Below are positions 1 through 8,900 of a stretch of DNA of 64,000 bases, piece after piece. Source of the stretch: CALABS01 sp050260775 (GTDB lineage Bacteria; Pseudomonadota; Alphaproteobacteria; Rhodospirillales; Magnetospirillaceae); assembly GCA_050260775.1 (NCBI GenBank), contig JBLNCP010000005.1, forward strand, positions 7,722 to 71,721, read 5' to 3'. The notes beneath the pieces were generated by a model, which was not told the DNA's origin, searched no databases, and saw only the letters and a program-made list of their open reading frames with translations. A program made the translations under genes and the position numbers. Numbering within the stretch: position 1 is the first letter of the stretch; each line of letters opens with the position of its first letter.

Positions 1-152
1 CGCATTTCGCCGTCATCCAGCAGCGCCGCCATCACGCGCCACATGGGCAGGCTGATGCCGAAGCGGTCAAGATCCCTGGAAAAGTTGTGCGACAGCGTGA
101 TGCCCGCACGGCTTAGTAGATAAGGGACATAGTCCCCGAGCTGGAAGCGCAC
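1..152 (-). CDS. MarR-family transcriptional regulator, N-terminal part (cut by window edge)
   Basis: The minus strand reads VRFQLGDYVPYLLSRAGITL, then a stretch with ISLPMWRVMAALLDDGE. This is the dimerisation helix and the start of the winged helix typical of MarR repressors. I chose GTG at 152 because an in-frame TGA lies just upstream (158-156) and a GGAGGAG ribosome site sits 8 bases before the GTG. The ATG seen at 159 is out of frame and leads to an early stop. The gene diverges from the fumarylpyruvate-hydrolase-like gene, so it probably represses it in response to an aromatic ligand; that link is inferred. The rest of the gene lies outside the window. Confidence 0.8.
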   Translation of the reverse strand, partial: MRFQLGDYVPYLLSRAGITLSHNFSRDLDRFGISLPMWRVMAALLDDGEM

Positions 153-195
153 CGGTCATTCTCCTCCCTGCACCGCCCTCTACCGGGGCGATTTG

Positions 196-228
196 AATCA
201 TCAATGATTTTCACACCGGCCACGGTGT
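196..228. promoter_or_regulatory. Two inverted repeats in the MarR/FAH divergent promoter region
   Basis: AATCAT-CA-ATGATT (196-209) is a 6-bp inverted repeat with a 2-bp centre. ACACCG-N4-CGGTGT (213-228) is a second one immediately after it. Both lie between the divergent MarR and FAH-family starts, where MarR dimers usually bind. Operator function is inferred from position and symmetry only. Confidence 0.45.
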
Positions 229-316
229 CAAGCAGTTTGTGACCAAGATCAAAGGTGTGCGTTGCAGCGGACGGGGGCGGCGTTGCATGCTGCGCTGCAA
301 GCTGCCGGAGCACGCC

Positions 317-1006
317 ATGGTCAGGTACCTGTTCGATCTTCCCCGCCCCGCCCTTCCCGTGGTGGGGGAAAACGATCTCTATCTGGTGCGACGGATCTTC
401 TGCGTCGCCCGCAACTATGCCGCCCACGCCCGCGAGATGGGCGGTGACCCGAGCCGCGAGCCGCCGTTCTACTTCACCAAGCCGGCCGACGCGCTGGTCG
501 CGGTCGGCGGCCCTATCCCCTACCCGCCGGCCACGGCCAATCTTCATCACGAGGTCGAGTTGGTGCTCGCCCTGGGACGGCCGATCCATCGCGGCACGCC
601 GGCACAGGCGGCGGAATGCGTCTTCGGCCAGGCGGTGGGACTGGACCTCACCCGACGCGACCTGCAATTCGCGGCGCGCGACCAGGGCCGGCCCTGGGAT
701 CTCGGCAAGGCCTTCGAACATTCCGCTCCGGTCTCGCCACTTGTGCGTTGCAAAATACCGCAGCAGCACGGGGCGATCACCCTTGAGGTCAACGGGGAGG
801 TGCGCCAGCGTGGCAGCCTCGACGACATGATCTGGTCGGCGCCCGAGGTCATCTCTCATCTGTCCCACTACTATCACCTTGGTCCCGGCGATCTGATATT
901 TACCGGCACGCCCGAGGGCGTCGGCCCGGTTCTCCCCGGCGATCATCTGATCGGGCGCATCGAAAAGGTCGGAGAACTTGACGTCACCATCGTCCCTGGG
1001 GATTGA
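317..1006 (+). CDS. Fumarylacetoacetate hydrolase family protein, probably fumarylpyruvate hydrolase
   Basis: This 229-aa cytosolic enzyme belongs to the FAH superfamily, metal-dependent C-C bond hydrolases of acylpyruvates. Signature stretches are RRIFCVARNYAAHAREMG near the N-terminus, EPPFYFTKPADALV, the metal-ligand region HHEVELVLALG, and the C-terminal GDLIFTGTPEGVGPV. The length and the REMG...PPFYFTKP pattern match fumarylpyruvate hydrolases of gentisate breakdown better than the 420-aa tyrosine-pathway enzyme. I chose ATG 317 because GGAG lies 6 bases upstream and the family begins here; in-frame starts at 239 and 287 would add unmatched residues. No other gentisate gene is in view, so the substrate is inferred. 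A MarR regulator is divergently encoded. Confidence 0.85.
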   Translation: MVRYLFDLPRPALPVVGENDLYLVRRIFCVARNYAAHAREMGGDPSREPPFYFTKPADALVAVGGPIPYPPATANLHHEVELVLALGRPIHRGTPAQAAECVFGQAVGLDLTRRDLQFAARDQGRPWDLGKAFEHSAPVSPLVRCKIPQQHGAITLEVNGEVRQRGSLDDMIWSAPEVISHLSHYYHLGPGDLIFTGTPEGVGPVLPGDHLIGRIEKVGELDVTIVPGD

Positions 1007-1066
1007 CGCACACCCTCCGGCCTGGAATTCTTCTGGCCAAGGACAGAAAGGTGAGGCCGGGGGGAC

Positions 1067-2545
1067 ATGGCGACCGTTACCAAAGTGGACACGGATGTCG
1101 CATCGGACATCCGCCTGGCCGATTCGCATTGCATGCGGACCGAGGACTTCTTCTCGGTCGCCGCCCGCGACCTGGTCGGGCGCTATCTCACCAATTTCCT
1201 CGACGGACTGGTGATCACCCCCACCGAGCTCGTCCATTCCGCCAAGTACCAGAAGCGCCTGCACGACGCCGGGCGCACCCTCATCAACGCGGTCGACAAG
1301 ATCGGGACCATCCAGGCCCGCGCCAAGGGCGAGAACGCGGTGCAGCGGGTCAAGGAGCTCGACGCCCTGGTCAGCGCCGCCTCGCGCAAGGTGTGGGATG
1401 ACGAGAAGGAACGCCCCGTCCCCAACGTGACCCCCGAAACCTTCCTGGAGGTGGCGGGCAAGGTGAAGCCGGGCCCGGAGCGGGACTACACGGTCAACCG
1501 CATCCTGGTCGACCACCTGTTCCAGTACAAGGTGTGGAAGGAAAAGGTGTCCGTCCTGGTCCGCATCGCACGCCTGGCCCAGGGCACCGAGGACGCCCGC
1601 CTGGTCGAGGTGCCGCTCGCCGAGTGCCTGAAGAGCGATGCCGCCCTCGACCAGCTGCTCGGCATGCCCGAGCGGCTGGAGACCCGCTGCAACGATCTGG
1701 TCGACCTGTGGAACGGCACCTGGACGCCCCGCGACACCGCGGCCGACGTGGTCGCCGACATCAACGCCATGGTCGCCGAGGGCAACTTCCCCATGCTCAA
1801 GGCGGCGCTGGAGTATTCCCTGCTGCGGGCGCTCAACGGCAAGATGCCGCTGCGGTCGGCCGAACCGGAGCCGGAAATCCAGGCGGTGTTCGACCTGTTC
1901 CGCCGCATGTGGGTCGGCAACAGCCTGATCGGCGGCCCCAAGGCGCTGGCCATGCTCGAAAAGCGCCAAGTCCGCAACATCAACACCGAGATGGTCACCG
2001 ACCTGCTGCGCGAGCGCAAGGTCCTGGCCGACCGGGTCGCCTTCCTGATGACCCTGTCCACCCTGGCCATCGGCCAGTCCTGCCGCACGACGCTGAAGAC
2101 CTTCATCGACCACTACTTCGGCGACCAGGATTTCATCCCGCGCGTCATCGGCGGCCAGGACGCCCCGGTGCCGAAGCTGCAGACCCTCACCCAGATCCAT
2201 CGCGCCATCCGCGCCTCGTGGCTGTCGGACGACGAGAAGGGCACCTACGCGGCCCGGGTCGAGGCGGCCCAGGCCGAACTGATGAAGCGATCCCGCCTGT
2301 TCGAGCAGGTGGACCGCAAGGGCGGCGGCCCGGCCCAGAAGGTGCTGACCCTGCTCGACATGTGCCGCAAGAACACCTTCATCGAGGGCTCCAACCTCGA
2401 GACGGTCAAGAAGGCGGTCGCCGGCTACCTCCGGGACCCCAGCTTCGGCACCGACTACCTCGGCACCGCGCAAGGCGAGGAGCGCGAACGCAAGGTGAGC
2501 CTGCTGTCGAAGACCTTGGCCACCATCGGCATCCGCTGGGGCTGA
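1067..2545 (+). CDS. Conserved hypothetical protein, 492 aa
   Basis: I do not recognise this family. The product is soluble, with no signal peptide or membrane segment. It looks mostly alpha-helical with many charged residues and begins MATVTKVDTDVASD. Codon usage matches neighbouring housekeeping genes and the frame is clean across 1.5 kb, which supports a real gene. It lies 60 bp after the FAH-family gene and 55 bp before a sigma-54 activator on the same strand, so the three may be co-transcribed. Nothing in the sequence suggests an enzyme active site. I give no function. Confidence 0.75.
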   Translation: MATVTKVDTDVASDIRLADSHCMRTEDFFSVAARDLVGRYLTNFLDGLVITPTELVHSAKYQKRLHDAGRTLINAVDKIGTIQARAKGENAVQRVKELDALVSAASRKVWDDEKERPVPNVTPETFLEVAGKVKPGPERDYTVNRILVDHLFQYKVWKEKVSVLVRIARLAQGTEDARLVEVPLAECLKSDAALDQLLGMPERLETRCNDLVDLWNGTWTPRDTAADVVADINAMVAEGNFPMLKAALEYSLLRALNGKMPLRSAEPEPEIQAVFDLFRRMWVGNSLIGGPKALAMLEKRQVRNINTEMVTDLLRERKVLADRVAFLMTLSTLAIGQSCRTTLKTFIDHYFGDQDFIPRVIGGQDAPVPKLQTLTQIHRAIRASWLSDDEKGTYAARVEAAQAELMKRSRLFEQVDRKGGGPAQKVLTLLDMCRKNTFIEGSNLETVKKAVAGYLRDPSFGTDYLGTAQGEERERKVSLLSKTLATIGIRWG

Positions 2546-2600
2546 TCGCTACTCCCGAAGACGCACTGACCCCGGGGCCGGCGTCTGCGACACTGCCGGG

Positions 2601-3653
<1,053 letters not shown>

Positions 3654-3657
3654 GGCG

Positions 3658-5625
3658 CTACTGCGCCGCCGTCCGCCGCGCCCAGCGCTTGAGGTCGGAT
3701 TCCAGCGGGGGCGTCGATTGGTGCCCCAGGCGGCGGCGGTAGATGTTCACGCTCTCCATCACCCGCTGAACGTAGTTGCGGGTCTCGGTGAAGGGGATCA
3801 TCTCGATCCAGTCGATGACGTCGACCGACGGGTCGCGCGGATCGCCGTATTCCTTGATCCACCGCCGGGCCCGTGACGGGCCGGCGTTGTAGCTGGCCAG
3901 GGCGAGGATGTACGAGCCCTCGAAGTCGGAGAGCAGGTCGGACAGGTAGGCCGACCCCAGGCGGACATTGAAGTTGGGATCGTCCAGCTTCTTGGGGCTG
4001 AACTTCACCTTGAGCGCCTTGGCCACCTTCTCCGCGGTCGACGGCATCAGCTGCATCAGGCCGCGCGCGCCCACCGGCGACACCACCTCGGGCATGAAGC
4101 CGCTTTCCTGGCGGATCAGGGCCAGCACCAGCGCCTTCTCGGCACTGGTCTCGGCGCTGATCGGCGGCACCGGCCAGCCGTGCTCGACCAGAAACACCCC
4201 ATCGCGGTCGGCCCGGCGGGCGACGACCACGCCGAGGTCGTCGCGGCCGCCACGGGCCGCCAGCTGCGCCACCAGAGCGCGTTCGCCGGGATTGTCGACC
4301 ACCTCGTTGAGGCGGATGAAGAAGGCGCGCAGGAACTCGGTGTCGTGGGCGTCCTGCATCAGGCGGATGGCGCGCACCATCTCACGGCCCTCGAAACGCT
4401 TGACGTCGTCGGGCGCCGGCACCGGCGCCTTGGGCAGCGGCCAGTCGTGCTCGTTGAGGCGGTCGGCCGAGAGCTGGCCGTAATAGGCGGTCAGATACTG
4501 GGCACCGCGGGTGTACCACTCGCGCGCCCCCTTCTCGTCCTTGCGGGACTCGGCGGCACGGCCCGCCCAATAGGCGGCGCGCGCCCGGCTGAGCGGCGTG
4601 CTGACGGCATCCCACAGGCGCTGGAAATGCTGGGTGGCGGTGTCGCGATCGTCGAGGAAACGCAACGAGATCCAGCCGGCCAGGAACTCGGCATCGCCGT
4701 ACTGGGTGGTGCGGGCTTCGAGACCGTGGTCGGCCGCCACCTGGTAGGCGCGCGACACCAGCCCCTTCTGCAGGGCCCGGCGGGCCAGGATGGCGCGCTC
4801 CTGCCACCACAGCTCGGGGCGCACCTGGTTGCGGGCCGGATGGGACAGCAGGTCGATGGCGTCCTCGTCCATGTCCTTCTGGCGGCGCCAGCGCACCCGG
4901 TCGAAGATCAGGCCGGGGTCATCGCGCAATTCCTTGGGAACCGCCGCGATCGCCGGCTCGGGGTTGGCCTTGCCGTCCTGCAGGGCGATGCGGGCCTGCG
5001 CCAGCTGACGGTGGCCGGAATCCACCTTCAGCAGCGCGCGCTGGGCCGGAGCCTCCTGGCGGTCCCACAGCAGCCGGTCGACCCGGCGCCAGTGGTCCTC
5101 GGGGCGCAGATATTCGTCGAACAGCGTGAGGAACTGCCGTTCCTGCATGGCCCCGAACCCGCCTTCGATCCAGGTGCCGCGGATGACGTCGACCGCCTTC
5201 TGCTTCTGGCCGGCCTTCAGCAGGGCGCGGGCATAGGCCATGCCGCCATCGACGGTCTCGGCGCGGCGGTCCTTGAACCAGGCCAGGATCTGCTCGTCCG
5301 GGGTGGCGGCGGTGATCGCCTCCTCGGCGCGACGCTCCAGCGCGCTCTGCAGCGGCCAGTCGCCGCTGGTCTCGATGAACGAGGTGATCTCGGCGAAGCT
5401 CGCCCCCGATCCCGGCCGCACATAGGCCATCCACCGCACCAGCTTGGCCAAGAGGCGATCCTTGGCGCCGTTGGCCATGTGTTCGGCCTCGGCCAGCTTG
5501 TCGCGCTTGGCGGTGCTCAGGACCTGCTTGGCCTTGGGATGGTCGCCGGCGGCGAGCGCCGTCTGGGCGGACAGCCCCAACGCCAGGGCGGCAGCGACAA
5601 GCAGGGTAGCCGGGAATGCCTTCAC
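3658..5625 (-). CDS. slt: Soluble lytic murein transglycosylase (Slt70-like)
   Basis: This periplasmic enzyme cleaves the beta-1,4 bond between MurNAc and GlcNAc, forming 1,6-anhydro products. A hydrophobic signal segment (residues about 2-26, ending ALAAG) is followed by a long alpha-helical superhelix. The C-terminal SLT domain starts with the catalytic glutamate in ALIRQESGF (Glu near 507), then GARGLMQLMPSTA and ALASYNAGPSRARRW. At 655 aa the length suits the Slt70 class. I prefer GTG 5625, which gives a clean signal peptide with GAGGGG upstream, over a longer reading from 5661. The gene converges on the sigma-54 activator. Confidence 0.92.
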   Translation of the reverse strand: MKAFPATLLVAAALALGLSAQTALAAGDHPKAKQVLSTAKRDKLAEAEHMANGAKDRLLAKLVRWMAYVRPGSGASFAEITSFIETSGDWPLQSALERRAEEAITAATPDEQILAWFKDRRAETVDGGMAYARALLKAGQKQKAVDVIRGTWIEGGFGAMQERQFLTLFDEYLRPEDHWRRVDRLLWDRQEAPAQRALLKVDSGHRQLAQARIALQDGKANPEPAIAAVPKELRDDPGLIFDRVRWRRQKDMDEDAIDLLSHPARNQVRPELWWQERAILARRALQKGLVSRAYQVAADHGLEARTTQYGDAEFLAGWISLRFLDDRDTATQHFQRLWDAVSTPLSRARAAYWAGRAAESRKDEKGAREWYTRGAQYLTAYYGQLSADRLNEHDWPLPKAPVPAPDDVKRFEGREMVRAIRLMQDAHDTEFLRAFFIRLNEVVDNPGERALVAQLAARGGRDDLGVVVARRADRDGVFLVEHGWPVPPISAETSAEKALVLALIRQESGFMPEVVSPVGARGLMQLMPSTAEKVAKALKVKFSPKKLDDPNFNVRLGSAYLSDLLSDFEGSYILALASYNAGPSRARRWIKEYGDPRDPSVDVIDWIEMIPFTETRNYVQRVMESVNIYRRRLGHQSTPPLESDLKRWARRTAAQ

Positions 5626-5751
5626 GATGCCCCTCGGACACGAATTCGAACCGTCGCCCAAACCTGAGGGCGGACGCGCCGCATTCTAGGGAACCGTCGA
5701 AAGGACATGCAAGGCAATCAGCCGGAGGAGAGCCGCGAAAGAGTGGTAGTC

Positions 5752-5786
5752 CTCACCCGGAGAGACCATTGGCCTCTCCGGATGAG
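5752..5786 (-). terminator. Strong hairpin downstream of the copper-chaperone operon
   Basis: CCGGAGAG (5757-5764) pairs perfectly with CTCTCCGG (5774-5781), and CTCA/TGAG extend the stem after one mismatch. It lies just past the stop of the minus-strand PCuAC gene. There is no clear T-run, so it may be a weak terminator or a 3'-end stabiliser. Confidence 0.5.
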
Positions 5787-5794
5787 TGGTGACC

Positions 5795-6262
5795 TTAGTG
5801 ATGGCTGGGCGCCGACATGGCGCCGGCACCGGCCACCACCGCCTCAACCGCCACATCGCCCGCCTTCTCGAAGGTCAGGGTCAGCGGCACCTTGTCGCCT
5901 TCCTTCAGCGGCGCCTTCAGTTCCATCAGCATGATGTGCAGGCTGCCGGGCTTGAGCTGGGTGGGCGTGCCCGGGACCACGTCCATGGCCGCCACCGGGC
6001 GCATCTTGGCGACGCCGTCCTCCATGAGGTGGGTGTGGAGCTCGGCGGTGTTGGACACCGGCGACGACGCTCGGATCAGCCGGTCGGGCTCCTTGCCCTC
6101 GGTCTTCAGGACCATGAAGGCGGCGCCGTTGCGGGCCGACATCGGCGAGGTGCGGGCCCAGGGGGACTCGATGGCGATATCGCCCTTGCGGAACTCGGCG
6201 GCCTGGGCGGAAACGGACAGCAGCAGCGCGCCCGCGAGGGCGGCGAAGGTGGTGACTTTCAT
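5795..6262 (-). CDS. Periplasmic copper chaperone PCu(A)C (DUF461)
   Basis: This 155-aa exported protein binds Cu(I) and in the characterised family delivers copper to the CuA site of cytochrome c oxidase. The first about 22 residues form a signal peptide ending SAQAAEF. The diagnostic ligand pattern H-X10-M-X21-H-X-M is exact: His76, Met87, His109 and Met111. A short Gly/Ser/His tail (APSHH) could add copper affinity. The start at MKVTTF gives a standard signal peptide. It sits 24 bp downstream of a small CxxC protein on the same strand, a pairing often seen in copper-handling loci. Confidence 0.95.
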   Translation of the reverse strand: MKVTTFAALAGALLLSVSAQAAEFRKGDIAIESPWARTSPMSARNGAAFMVLKTEGKEPDRLIRASSPVSNTAELHTHLMEDGVAKMRPVAAMDVVPGTPTQLKPGSLHIMLMELKAPLKEGDKVPLTLTFEKAGDVAVEAVVAGAGAMSAPSHH

Positions 6263-6286
6263 GATGTCTCTCCAGAATTGATCGGT

Positions 6287-6670
6287 TCAGCTTGAGGTCC
6301 GAACCGTCGCTGGAGGAGCCCTGGCCGGCGGAATGGTGACCGCCACCCGTACGAAGGCGGCGCCGTGATCCGCCTCGGTCCGGCCCAATGACGCCCCGAG
6401 GGGGGCGACGAGCACGAACGCGGGGGCCGGCGCCGCCGAGCCCACATGGGCCAGCGGCAGGCAGAACACGCACTGGAAATGGTCATTTCCCCGCGCCGGC
6501 GCCTCAACCGGGGCGGTCATGCCGCCGACCGAGCAGACCTGCGTCGGATCGAGCAGCAGCCCGTCAAGGACCTGCCCGGGTGCGGGACGGATCTCGGCCG
6601 CCGCCACGACGTCCAGCACCAGCAGCCAGATGGCCAGCCAGGTGACGGGTGCGCTTTGGGCGATCGACAT
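6287..6670 (-). CDS. Small DUF2946-like protein with CxxC motif, copper-locus partner
   Basis: The 127-aa product starts with a hydrophobic segment (VTWLAIWLLVLDVVAAA) that is a signal peptide or anchor. It carries a mid-protein HFQCVFCLP motif and ends with a second hydrophobic, Ala/Pro-rich stretch. This layout resembles the DUF2946 proteins found beside copper transport genes; the CxxC would be the metal ligand. I chose ATG 6670 because GAGG lies 4 bases upstream; an ATG at 6679 has no ribosome site. The gene is probably co-transcribed with the PCuAC gene. Family assignment is by motif and context, so moderate. Confidence 0.65.
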   Translation of the reverse strand: MSIAQSAPVTWLAIWLLVLDVVAAAEIRPAPGQVLDGLLLDPTQVCSVGGMTAPVEAPARGNDHFQCVFCLPLAHVGSAAPAPAFVLVAPLGASLGRTEADHGAAFVRVAVTIPPARAPPATVRTSS

Positions 6671-6828
6671 AATCCTCATTGCGCGGCCGAGTTTGGGTCC
6701 GGGGCGGCCATTCCGTCAACCCCGGGGAACACGGGCACGACACGGCACCGGTCGGCTTGCCCCCCAGGCCACTTGCGTTTATTGTCCCGAGTTTCCGACC
6801 GTCACCTTCTTTTTTGGGAAATCCGGCC

Positions 6829-7701
6829 ATGTTCAAGGGATCGATCACCGCCCTCGTCACTCCTTTCCGCGACGGCGGCGTCGACGAGAAAGCGTTCCAG
6901 GAACTGGTCGCCTGGCAGATTTCCGAGGGCACCCACGGCGTGGTCCCCTGCGGCACCACCGGCGAGTCGCCGACGCTTTCGCATGCCGAGCACAAGCGGG
7001 TGGTCGAGCTGTGCGTCGAGGTGGCCAAGGGCAAGATCCCGGTCATCGCCGGCACCGGCTCGAATTCGACCGACGAGGCCATCGAGCTGACCCGCGCCGC
7101 CAAGGCGGCGGGCGCCGACGCGGCCCTGGTGGTCGCGCCCTATTACAACAAGCCGACCCAGGAAGGCCTGTTCCGCCATTTCGAGGCCATCGCCAAGGCC
7201 GTCGAGATCCCGATCGTGGTCTACAACATCCCCGGCCGCAGCGTCGTCGACATCAGCGTCGACACCATGGCGCGGCTGGCCAAGATTCCGACCATCGTCG
7301 GCGTCAAGGACGCCACCGCCGACCTCGCGCGGCCGCTGAAGATGCGCACGCTGGTCGGCGAGTCGTTCTGCCAGCTGTCCGGCGAGGACGCCACCGCCAC
7401 CGCCTTCCTGGCCCAGGGCGGCGTCGGCTGCATCTCGGTCACCTCCAACGTCGCGCCGAAGCTGTGCGCGCAGATGCAGGAGGCGTGGGCCAAGGGCGAC
7501 CTCAAGACCTGCTTCGCCATCCGCGACCGGCTGGCGCCGCTGCACGACGTCATGTTCTGCGAGACCAACCCGGCCCCGGCCAAGTATGCCGCCTCGCTGC
7601 TCGGCAAGTGCCTGCCGACCGTGCGGCTGCCACTGGTCGAGTTGTCCGACGCCTCGAAGGAAAAGGTGCGCGCCGCGATGAAGGGCGCCGGCCTGCTCTA
7701 A
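6829..7701 (+). CDS. dapA: 4-hydroxy-tetrahydrodipicolinate synthase
   Basis: DapA condenses pyruvate with aspartate semialdehyde in the cytosol, the first committed step to lysine and diaminopimelate. The 290-aa product has all the landmarks: CGTTGES (Thr43/Thr44), Tyr132 in VVYNIPGR, and the Schiff-base lysine Lys160 in IVGVKDAT. ATG 6829 gives the standard MFKGSITALVTPF start; earlier in-frame starts add residues not seen in the family. It is followed 8 bp later by smpB, an arrangement common in alphaproteobacteria. Confidence 0.98.
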   Translation: MFKGSITALVTPFRDGGVDEKAFQELVAWQISEGTHGVVPCGTTGESPTLSHAEHKRVVELCVEVAKGKIPVIAGTGSNSTDEAIELTRAAKAAGADAALVVAPYYNKPTQEGLFRHFEAIAKAVEIPIVVYNIPGRSVVDISVDTMARLAKIPTIVGVKDATADLARPLKMRTLVGESFCQLSGEDATATAFLAQGGVGCISVTSNVAPKLCAQMQEAWAKGDLKTCFAIRDRLAPLHDVMFCETNPAPAKYAASLLGKCLPTVRLPLVELSDASKEKVRAAMKGAGLL

Positions 7702-7709
7702 GGTCCAGC

Positions 7710-8171
7710 ATGGCCCACCCGCCCCACATCGCCGCGCAGAACCGCAAGGCCCGCCACGAATACACCATCGTGGACACGGTCGAGGCCGGCATCATGCTGG
7801 TGGGAACCGAGGTCAAGTCGCTGCGGGCCGGCAAAGGCAACATCAACGAAGCCTATGCCGGCCCCAGCGGGGATGAATTGTGGCTGTATAACGCCTACAT
7901 CCCCGAGTACCAGTCCAAGATGCCCTTCCCGCACGAGACCCGGCGTCCGCGCAAGCTGCTGCTGCACAAGCGCGAGGCCCGCAAGCTGGCGGGTGCCGTC
8001 GCCAAGGAAGGCATGACCCTGGTGCCGCTCGACATCCATTTCACCGAGCGGGGCATGGCCAAGGTGCTGCTCGGCCTGGCCAAGGGCAAGAAGCACCACG
8101 ACAAGCGCGAGGCCGAGAAGAAGCGCGACTGGAGCCGCGAGAAGGCCCGCCTGATGCGGGAAAAGGGCTGA
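7710..8171 (+). CDS. smpB: SsrA-binding protein SmpB
   Basis: SmpB binds tmRNA and is required for trans-translation rescue of stalled ribosomes. The 153-aa protein shows the conserved core IAQN-like start (HIAAQNRKARHEYTI), GIMLVGTEVKSLRAGKGNI, the NAYIPEYQ segment, and a lysine/arginine-rich tail (KGKKHHDKREAEKKRDW) that enters the mRNA channel. ATG 7710 lies 8 bp after the dapA stop, so the two are probably co-transcribed. The tmRNA gene itself is not in the window. Confidence 0.98.
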   Translation: MAHPPHIAAQNRKARHEYTIVDTVEAGIMLVGTEVKSLRAGKGNINEAYAGPSGDELWLYNAYIPEYQSKMPFPHETRRPRKLLLHKREARKLAGAVAKEGMTLVPLDIHFTERGMAKVLLGLAKGKKHHDKREAEKKRDWSREKARLMREKG

Positions 8172-8202
8172 CGGGGCTCGGGTCGCTTCCGATGGAGGTG
8201 GC

Positions 8203-8862
8203 ATGGCCGACGACGACATCCCCCTGACCGGACGCATCAAGGAAAAGCTGATCGAGACCAAGGAGAAGTGGGCTCGCGAAGGCCGCGCGCTTACCGGCCG
8301 CGGCGGCACCGACCGCCTGCCCCCCGGCCAGCGCCTGGTGACCGACTGGCCGGTGCTCGACCTCGGCATCCAGCCCGACCTCGCCGCCGCCGAGTGGTCG
8401 CTGACCGTGGGCGGCGCCGTCGAAGCGCCGCTCAAGTGGAGCTGGGAGGATTTCCTGGCCCAGCCCCAGGTCAGCCTGACCAGCGACATCCACTGTGTTA
8501 CCACCTGGTCGCGCTACGACAATGCCTGGGAGGGCGTGTCGACGCGCCACCTTCTCGATCTGGTGCGGCCACGCCCCGGCGCCGGCTTCGTGATGCTGAA
8601 AAGCTATGACGGCTACACCACCAACCTGCCGCTGGAGCGCTTCGCCGCCGCCGACGCCCTGCTGGCGCGATCCTGGCAGGGCCGCCCGCTCACCCGCGAG
8701 CACGGCGGCCCGGTCCGCGCCGTCATCCCGCAGCTCTATTTCTGGAAAAGCGCCAAGTGGCTGCGCGCCATCACGGTGATGGACGAGGACAGCCCCGGCT
8801 ATTGGGAGCGGCGCGGCTACCACGACGAAGGCGACCCCTGGGCCGAGGATCGTTACCGCTAA
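8203..8862 (+). CDS. Sulfite-oxidase-like molybdopterin-dependent oxidoreductase
   Basis: The 219-aa protein contains the molybdopterin-binding fold of the sulfite oxidase family. The cofactor cysteine is in TSDIHCVTTWSRYDNAWEG (Cys near 98), and the downstream YDGYTTNLPLE and GGPVRAVIPQLYFWKSAKW segments also match. It lacks a signal peptide and a heme domain, so it is a compact cytosolic member rather than MsrP or SorA. Substrate is unknown. It sits 31 bp after smpB with GGAGGT before the ATG, and ends 38 bp before the convergent chemoreceptor gene. Confidence 0.9.
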   Translation: MADDDIPLTGRIKEKLIETKEKWAREGRALTGRGGTDRLPPGQRLVTDWPVLDLGIQPDLAAAEWSLTVGGAVEAPLKWSWEDFLAQPQVSLTSDIHCVTTWSRYDNAWEGVSTRHLLDLVRPRPGAGFVMLKSYDGYTTNLPLERFAAADALLARSWQGRPLTREHGGPVRAVIPQLYFWKSAKWLRAITVMDEDSPGYWERRGYHDEGDPWAEDRYR

Positions 8863-8900
8863 GACCCTGTGTCCCACGCCGGTCAGGATGACTGGAAAGG

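Noticed and set aside
113..2473. 786-codon open frame on the minus strand opposite the FAH-family and 492-aa genes
   Set aside because: It is a shadow of high-GC coding DNA: Arg/Gly/Leu/Asp-rich, no domain, and it overlaps two well-supported plus-strand genes.
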